Source of the DNA: Irineochytrium annulatum
Lineage: Eukaryota > Chytridiomycota > Chytridiomycetes > Chytridiales > Chytridiaceae
Direction of reading: 5' to 3'
Assembly: GCA_027600665.1 (NCBI GenBank)
Contig: JADGJL010000978.1
Location: forward strand, 1-11,388
Length of the DNA: 11,388 nt
Notes under the pieces: model-generated
Told to the model about the DNA's origin: nothing
The model's database searches: none
The model's input: only the letters and a program-made list of their open reading frames with translations
Shown: one piece after another, positions 6,004-11,388 of the stretch
Layout: each line of letters starts with the position of its first letter
Position numbering within the stretch: the stretch's first letter is position 1
Made by a program: the position numbers and the translations under genes

Positions 6004-7411
6004 ATGGACGCGTTGTCCAACTCGACCACTCCAGGGACACCAGCGGCGTCGTCCATCCCGGGTGCCGACCCGTCGACTCCACCGTCGTCATCCACGCCCA
6101 CATCAACGACCATCCCGCCATCTTCGACGCCTCTCGTCATTGTCCCGACCTCCCAGACGCCAGCATCGAGTCCGACAGCGACTGTCTCCATTCCGACCGT
6201 TACCATCACTCTCAACCCGGCGCCGGCGAGCGCGTCCTCGACCGCAGTCTCCCTTGTCAATCCCGCGCCACCATCCCCATCCATCCCCATTCCCGTCGAC
6301 CAGGGCGCGCCATCCAGCGTAAGCACGTCCCTTCCACTCTATTACTAACGCATTTCTTACCAAGACACCCATCACCCTCTTCATAACCCAAATCAACAAC
6401 CTCACCCTCCCATCGCCCGCATTCATCCCGCCTTCCCCAACATCTCCCAACTCCGCAACACCTTCTTCCTCCTCCGTCGATGCCGGCACAACGTCAGCTC
6501 CGATGATCCCCCTCGTCGCCACCATAACCCTCTCCCTCGTCGCCCTCTTGATCGTCGTAGCACTCACGGGATACTGCCTCGCCTCGCGCGCGCGTCGGCG
6601 CCGCGAAGCCCTTAAACCGTCCTTTGACCTTAAACCGGTCTATAACTCGGTCGATACCAACATCAATATCACACGTCCAAGATCGGACGTGCTGTCGCTC
6701 CACAGGACTTCGGCGCGTGAGTCGTTGCTGCGGACGGGACCGCACGCGCCGCTTGACGGCGTCAGCGTGCTTTCGGAGCCTTCGTCGCCTACCAGCGATT
6801 CCACGCTTCGCAGGCCGCTGTCGGACCATTCCCTTACGCGGCCATTGACCCATCACTATTCGCATCACTCGCTCGCGCAAGATCATTGCCAACAATCGCT
6901 CCCGCGTCCGTTATCAAATCACTCCCTGACGCGGCCCGCGATGTCCGCCACGTTGCCCGCCCCGGCTGTCTTCCAAACCGTTAACCGGCATCATCTGAGC
7001 TTACCACCACTGAATGCCAGCGTGGATCATCTGAGACTTCCGCTGTCCCCGCATCACACCCCTGTTGAGGGCGACGTGATGCAACAGAGGCATTACAGCG
7101 CGCAGTACGGGCCATACTGGTGGTCGTGGCCCCCTGTGCCGAGTTCGCCAATGTCACCCGTGGCGCAAGGGGAACAGCGAGGGCAAGAGGAGGATGAGGC
7201 TGACAGGGCGGCGGCGGAAGCGCATTACTGGCAGTATTTCGCGGGGTGGGCGCCTTGGCTAGTACAGGGGCAGCACGGGCAGCAGCGTGAGGAGGTGGAA
7301 CAACTGGGGATGTGCCAAGGGCAGGGACAGAAGGAGCAGGCGTTCGCTGTCGCCAATGCGAGCGCACCGGCGATGGGAGAGAGTGCAGCATGGGACAAGT
7401 TCTATCAGTAG
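6004..7411 (+). CDS. Single-pass Ser/Thr/Pro-rich membrane protein, mucin-like ectodomain (453 aa, one intron)
   Basis: Exon 1 is 6004-6318. A 46-base intron (6319-6364) has donor GTAAGC, branch point TTACTAAC (6342-6349) and acceptor CAAG. Exon 2 is 6365-7411, and splicing joins phase 0 to phase 0. Without splicing the first frame stops at 6346-6348. Residues 1-151 are almost entirely Ser, Thr, Pro, Ala and Val, as in O-mannosylated fungal ectodomains. Residues 153-177 form one membrane helix (PLVATITLSLVALLIVVALT), followed by SRARRRREALK, a positive-inside anchor. The 270-residue cytosolic tail has two near-identical elements, RPLSDHSLTRP (255-265) and RPLSNHSLTRP (286-296), then His/Ser-rich and Trp/Tyr-rich stretches (YWWSWPPVP, HYWQYFAGWAPW) and a Gln/Glu-rich end. 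The architecture resembles fungal Mid2-like or SKG6-like surface proteins, possibly sensors. No signal peptide is present, so a type III N-outside topology is inferred. No named family is recognised. Confidence 0.8.
6812..6937 (+). repeat. Repeated RPLS(D/N)HSLTRP coding elements in the cytosolic tail
   Basis: Two eleven-residue elements, at 6812-6844 and 6905-6937, differ by one residue. The DNA between and around them repeats shorter pieces (TRPL, HHSL, SLPRPL). Codons differ between the copies (ctgtcg versus ttatca), so the repeat is old or kept at protein level. Each copy offers Ser and Thr next to basic residues, which suggests phosphorylation or docking sites; this is inference. Confidence 0.6.
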
Positions 7412-8076
7412 CGCGCGGTCATTGTGAGCCCCCTCATCCGCTTAACGCCTACAATCCTGACTTTGTGATGCTTACCACTGCCACTTCATATCCTAGACGT
7501 TATCTATTTATATACAAGTTACCTCCGTGCCTCTCCGTGCCTCTCCGTAGCCGTACATATATTCTCTTTCATCTAAGCCTCTGAACACTGAGTTTTATTA
7601 TTCTAAGCCGTTATTTATTGATTTTTTTTGCCTTTTTTTTTTTTATGGGTACCCCATCCGATGCTTGTTGCAACCGAGCTAGACGAAAATCTCATAAACA
7701 AAATACGAATGATGACTTTGAATGCAAGTGGCAACGCATTTATTGAGATAATGTTAGGTGCCGTTCTTTGTTTACTTCCTGGTTCTTGGGCCTCCTCGAC
7801 GGTGTGTGGAAGCCATGGCGAGGCACCTCTGTCACCACTGGGCAGTCGCCGCGACGTTGGGTCGGAGCTCGCAGAGGCCGGGCGATGAGACTGTATCTTC
7901 ACCGACCAAAGCACGTTTTGTATCGGCCGTAAACTGGGCTTTCAATTCTAGCATCGGTCGCGTGGATGCGACCTGAAACTGTGACTCGGGCGCGGCTGCG
8001 TCGGCTTTCCTTCACTACCGGTAGAGACACTACCACTGCAGGCTCCGAGAGCGATTAGGGACTCATCCGGCAGCCC
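7412..8076. other. Intergenic region between the membrane protein and the sugar porter
   Basis: No gene is supported. The region holds a short tandem repeat of CTCTCCGTGC (about 2.7 copies, 7522-7549), a run of 8 T (7622-7629) and a run of 12 T (7633-7644). From about 7780 the composition becomes GC-rich toward the transporter start. An in-frame TAG at 8056-8058 excludes a longer N-terminus for the transporter in this frame. I see no clear TATA box close to that gene. Confidence 0.5.
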
Positions 8077-10612
8077 ATGCCCCCAAAGGGCGTCCTTAGG
8101 AAGCGCGGGGATGCCCCCACCAGGCCCGCAACATCCTCGGCGACGTCGGCCTCGTCCTTGGCCAACCACCTCACCAGCCCCTCCAACACCCTCGAGCGAC
8201 CGTCGCCCACGCCAGAGGTCAGTGAACTTGCCGAAATACATCAAGACGCACCAAGGAGTGCCCCGGCTCTCGAGAAGAAGAGTGGAAGCCGGAATCCGCC
8301 AGCTGTTGACACGGGAGGACGGGCGAGCGCGGTCGACCTTCCCTCATCTCCGTCGTCGGCCAGTAGGGTCACCAAGGAGAAGAACTACAACTTCAACTGG
8401 GTCGTCGCTTTCGCTGCGAGTCTGGGTGGGACGCTGTTCGGCTACGAAATTGGGATTATCGAGTGCGTATTGAAAAATGAGATGTAGAGCTTTGTTGCAA
8501 TCTCCATAAGCGACTTGTGTGCTGACGTTAACGTTTTCGCAACGCACAGCCAGATCCTCATCATGGACGACTTCAAGCTCACCTTCGGCCTTGGCGTTCT
8601 CAACACGTCGGCCATCGACTCATCGGACCCATACTGGATCGTCGAAACGCCCCGCTTCCGTGTCTACCAGAGCCTCATCACGTCATCCTTCCTGTTCGGT
8701 TGCGTCCTCGGCGCTGGCGTCGTCTCCGTTCTTGCCGACAGGATCGGTAGAAAGCTCTCAATTTTAATCGGTGGCTTCAGCTTCACAGTAGGAGGGGTAA
8801 GAAGGCCTTCTGAAGAGGCATCCGTATCTCTAACACGCGGGTTCATTAACGTAGGCCGGACAAACTTTCTCCTCTATCCTCCCCGTCCTTGTGTCGTTCC
8901 GTATCATGTCGGGCATCTCAATCGGCATCTTGTCCATGTCGGTACCGCTGTATATCTCCGAGTCGGCGCCAAGGGAGATTCGTGGGAAGCTGACGACCAT
9001 ATACCAGCTCATGATCACTTTTGGGGTAATTAATAGTATTTTTTTTTGTTTACACACAGCTCGACGGCGCATCTTCAACCCCTTACACTTTTTCTTCCGC
9101 GTTTTCCGCAGATCTTTGTCGCCTCCTGCGTAAACGGAATCATTCTCTTAGTCTTCGGGAAGCACTCCTTATCTCCCGACGAATGGCGGACAGCATTCGG
9201 AATGCAAATGATCCCCGGAACGCTCCTCTTCTTCATCATGCTCGCGATGCCCCGAAGTCCGCGTTGGCTCGCCGAGAAGGGCTACCACGACGAGGGACTC
9301 CGCACTATCGCGCGCCTTCGCGGCCTTCCTTTAGATTCCCGCCGCGTCGAGGTCGAGTACGGCCAGATCCGCGCGGGTGTCGAGTTTGAACGGCAAATCG
9401 GCACGGCGTCCTGGTCCGAGCTGTTTCGTCTTGGCGTGCGGCGGAGGTTGATGCTGGGGATTTGCAACCAGTTCTGGCAGCAGTGGACAGGTATGGAGCC
9501 CCAGGACGTTTCGATGGCCGATCCGCACTTTTTCCAAAAGTGTTAGCATTAACATCGCATTAGGTATCAACTTCTTCCTCTACTACGCCGCCCAGCTCTT
9601 CGCCATCATCCTCGTGACGGAAGACCCGACCGTGACGCAGATCATCTTCGTGATCGTAAACGCCTTCATCAACATGGTCTCGACCATCCCGGGGATGTGG
9701 GGGGTTGAACGATACGGCAGAAGGCCCTTGCTGATCTGGGGCGGCATTGCAATGACGATCTCGCATTTGGTCGTGTTCGGTTTCGCGTCGGCTTCAGAGG
9801 CGTACAACAACAGAGGCTGTGCGTGGGTCGCCGTGTTCGGGATCCTGTGCTTCACGGCCACGTTCGCGTACTCTTGGGGACCTGTTGTGTGGACGTATCA
9901 GAGCGAGATTTTCCCGCTGAGAATTCGAGCGAAAGGGACGGGCTTGTCGACAATGTCCAACTGGATTTGGAATGCCGTTATTGCGTTCATTGCCCCAATT
10001 TTACTACCAATATTCAAGATCTATTTCTACCTCGTAAGTATTCGCAATGTCGTCTATCTTTCAACCTCCTTGCTGTTAACAGCGCTATTTATGCTGACCG
10101 ATTTTCAGTTCTTCGCCTGCGTATGCCTCATGATGACATTCTACACAATCAAGTTCATCCCCGAGACCCGCGGCCGGTCCCTCGAAGAAATGGACGAGGT
10201 CTTTGGCGACAACATGGCCGTCATCTCGACGGGCGACTGGGATTGGCGCTACGAACACCGACGCCGGCTCCGCCGCCGCAATGGTGCGGGGGGCGTATAT
10301 ACCGGCGCCGGGAGTGAACTCGAGCTGTCGAGCAGGAGCAGCATCAGCAGCAGGACCGTCGATGGGAGCATCGCGAAGGGGTCGTTAAAGAAAGGGCGGG
10401 AGGGCTCGTGGGACGCTAGAATGGCGGCTGGGACGCCATTGCCGGCGAGGCGTCCGAGCGGGGACGTTGAGGCCGGCGTTGTGGACGACGACGACGAGAC
10501 GGACGAGGACGAGGATCATGAAGGGGAGGAGGAGGCGGATGAGGAGGGAAATGGGGAGTACGGAGGTAAAGAGGAGAGGGACATTACGGACCGGGAATGG
10601 GTTCAGCACTGA
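8077..10612 (+). CDS. MFS sugar porter (hexose-type transporter), six exons, about 718 aa
   Basis: A plasma-membrane sugar:proton symporter or facilitator of the MFS sugar porter family. Exons are 8077-8462, 8550-8796, 8855-9025, 9112-9490, 9564-10033 and 10109-10612. All five introns (58-87 nt) have GT-AG ends and join the frames exactly. Family signatures: LFGYEIGII (120-128), DRIGRK (192-197), PLYISESAPREIRGK (242-256), PRSPRWL (315-321, variant of PESPRWL), QQWTGINFFLYYA (391-403), ERYGRR (443-448), PVVWTYQSEIFPLRIRAKG (501-519) and PETRGRSLEEMDEVF (569-583). Twelve membrane helices fit the hydrophobic pattern. The usual length is 500-570; here a Ser/Pro-rich N-extension of about 100 residues precedes helix 1. 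A tail of about 135 residues ends in an Asp/Glu-rich block (DDDDETDEDEDHEGEEEADEE). The start is the first ATG after an in-frame stop (8056-8058). The substrate cannot be read from sequence; QQWTGIN suggests a hexose or related sugar. Confidence 0.93.
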
Positions 10613-11294
10613 CACAAGCTATCATGTATTTACGTCATACTTCTTCCAGGTTGTTATAACGGTTGACTAGATCCGCCTTTACTTTTTCTCTTTTTCGCGA
10701 CGGAGATTATAGCCCGCGGTTGCGGTCCCATCTGTCGGAGTAATTGCATAATTTTGTTAATACTAAGGACTTAAGTTTTGTTCCTCAAAACCTTCGGTAG
10801 AACCGTTGCTTTAATTTAGAGCTACGGTTTACGGTTGAGATATTTCTGGACCACGAGTATCCAGATATCAGTTGATGACGGTAAACGATAATCACTCTTT
10901 GTTAAACGATATTTAGTCGAACTACCCAATAATGTATGAAAGATACATAAAAAATCTGCTAGTGATAAACATACAGTGGGACAAAAATAAGTCCAACATC
11001 TCTAAATCCAAAGGAAGGCATTTACATGCTATAAACACCAATTGCAAGACGAGAGGGACAGTTATAGAGGAGAAATATCTGCGAAGGCAAAGGGAGAGAG
11101 AAATGGGTGGGCAAAGTATTTCTGACTTAGATAAAATGTTGTCGCGTAGGCTATGCAAAGAGAACCTAATGTCACTGGTTACACATGACCGTCCTTACGC
11201 CCCCCACAAAAAAAAAATGAAAATCTCCAGATGCAAGATAAAGAGAAACGCTGCCTCGCTCTCCCTCGAAAAGGCAAAAGAACAGAAAACGTGT
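10613..11294. other. AT-rich intergenic region between convergent genes
   Basis: This stretch lies between the transporter stop and the stop of the minus-strand gene at the right edge, so it should hold both 3' UTRs. It is clearly more AT-rich than the coding DNA around it. It contains small direct repeats (TAAACGATA at 10882-10890 and 10903-10911) and a short imperfect inverted repeat (ATATTTCTGGA/TCCAGATAT, about 10839-10867). The open frame on the minus strand at 10922-11158 has no recognisable features and I do not call it a gene. Confidence 0.5.
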
Positions 11295-11388
11295 TCAATA
11301 ATAAACCTCAAACTCCGGGGTCCGCACCACATCCCAAACTTTCTCATCCGTGTCATCCGCCCCACCCACAACAGTCTCCCCCTTCTCC
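11295..11388 (-). CDS. C-terminal end of an unrecognised protein, cut by the window edge
   Basis: On the minus strand the last 30 codons read EKGETVVGGADDTDEKVWDV followed by VRTPEFEVYY and a TGA stop at 11297-11295. The codon choice (GTG, ACG, GCG, GAC) and the balanced, charged composition look like a real fungal C-terminus rather than chance. The gene faces the transporter tail to tail. Nothing in this fragment identifies the family; an acidic cytosolic tail of a membrane protein is one possibility. An open frame this short could still be accidental. Confidence 0.5.
   Translation of the reverse strand, partial: EKGETVVGGADDTDEKVWDVVRTPEFEVYY

Noticed and set aside
5837..6322. 161-codon frame overlapping the start of the membrane protein gene
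   Set aside because: It turns into Arg/Pro/His-rich shadow sequence of the gene at 6004, and the TATA box at 5954 lies inside it.
6103..6567. Minus-strand frames opposite the membrane protein gene
   Set aside because: No motifs; they are explained as antisense of the S/T/P-rich codons. The plus strand has a matching intron with a branch point and a joined frame.
7522..7549. Tandem CTCTCCGTGC copies as a CRISPR-like or regulatory array
   Set aside because: Fewer than three copies with no spacers; an ordinary short tandem repeat.
10922..11158. 78-codon hydrophobic frame on the minus strand
   Set aside because: Lies in AT-rich intergenic DNA with no supporting start context or family similarity that I can see.

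Overview
The window reads as nuclear DNA of a filamentous fungus, most likely a basidiomycete, though the phylum is inferred. The support is genes interrupted by short GT-AG introns of 46 to 87 nt with CTAAC/CTGAC-type branch points, pyrimidine-rich leaders, TATA boxes close to start codons, a eukaryotic uS10 ribosomal protein gene and a fungal sugar-porter-type transporter.

Layout from left to right. Positions 1-425 hold nearly all of the gene for cytosolic ribosomal protein S20 (uS10), with its last intron. About 100 bases past its stop begins the relic of a Ty1/copia LTR retrotransposon. Only the end of the polymerase survives: reverse transcriptase C-terminus, RNase H, a tail and an LTR-like block. 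The relic is frameshifted several times. Its RNase H region is split by about 1.77 kb of unrelated DNA (about 906-2675). That DNA carries, in antisense, a secreted-type Cu/Zn superoxide dismutase with two SOD domains in tandem (2257-1129, broken by about three frameshifts). It also carries, in sense, a cysteine-rich reading frame that runs on from the copia frame. After the relic comes an apparently gene-free stretch (3536-4240).

The right half holds three host genes on the plus strand. The first is an intronless 235-residue protein of unknown function with an RVxF-type motif (4444-5151). The second is a single-pass Ser/Thr/Pro-rich membrane protein with one intron (6004-7411, 453 residues). 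The third is a six-exon MFS sugar porter of about 718 residues with long N- and C-terminal extensions (8077-10612). At the right edge the last 30 codons of an unrecognised minus-strand gene enter the window (11295-11388), convergent with the transporter.

I see no gene cluster with an obvious joint pathway: the neighbours look like an ordinary fungal housekeeping and membrane-protein neighbourhood with one transposon scar. The least ordinary part is the scar, where a double-domain SOD gene sits inside a copia RNase H sequence. I found no CRISPR array, tRNA or rRNA.
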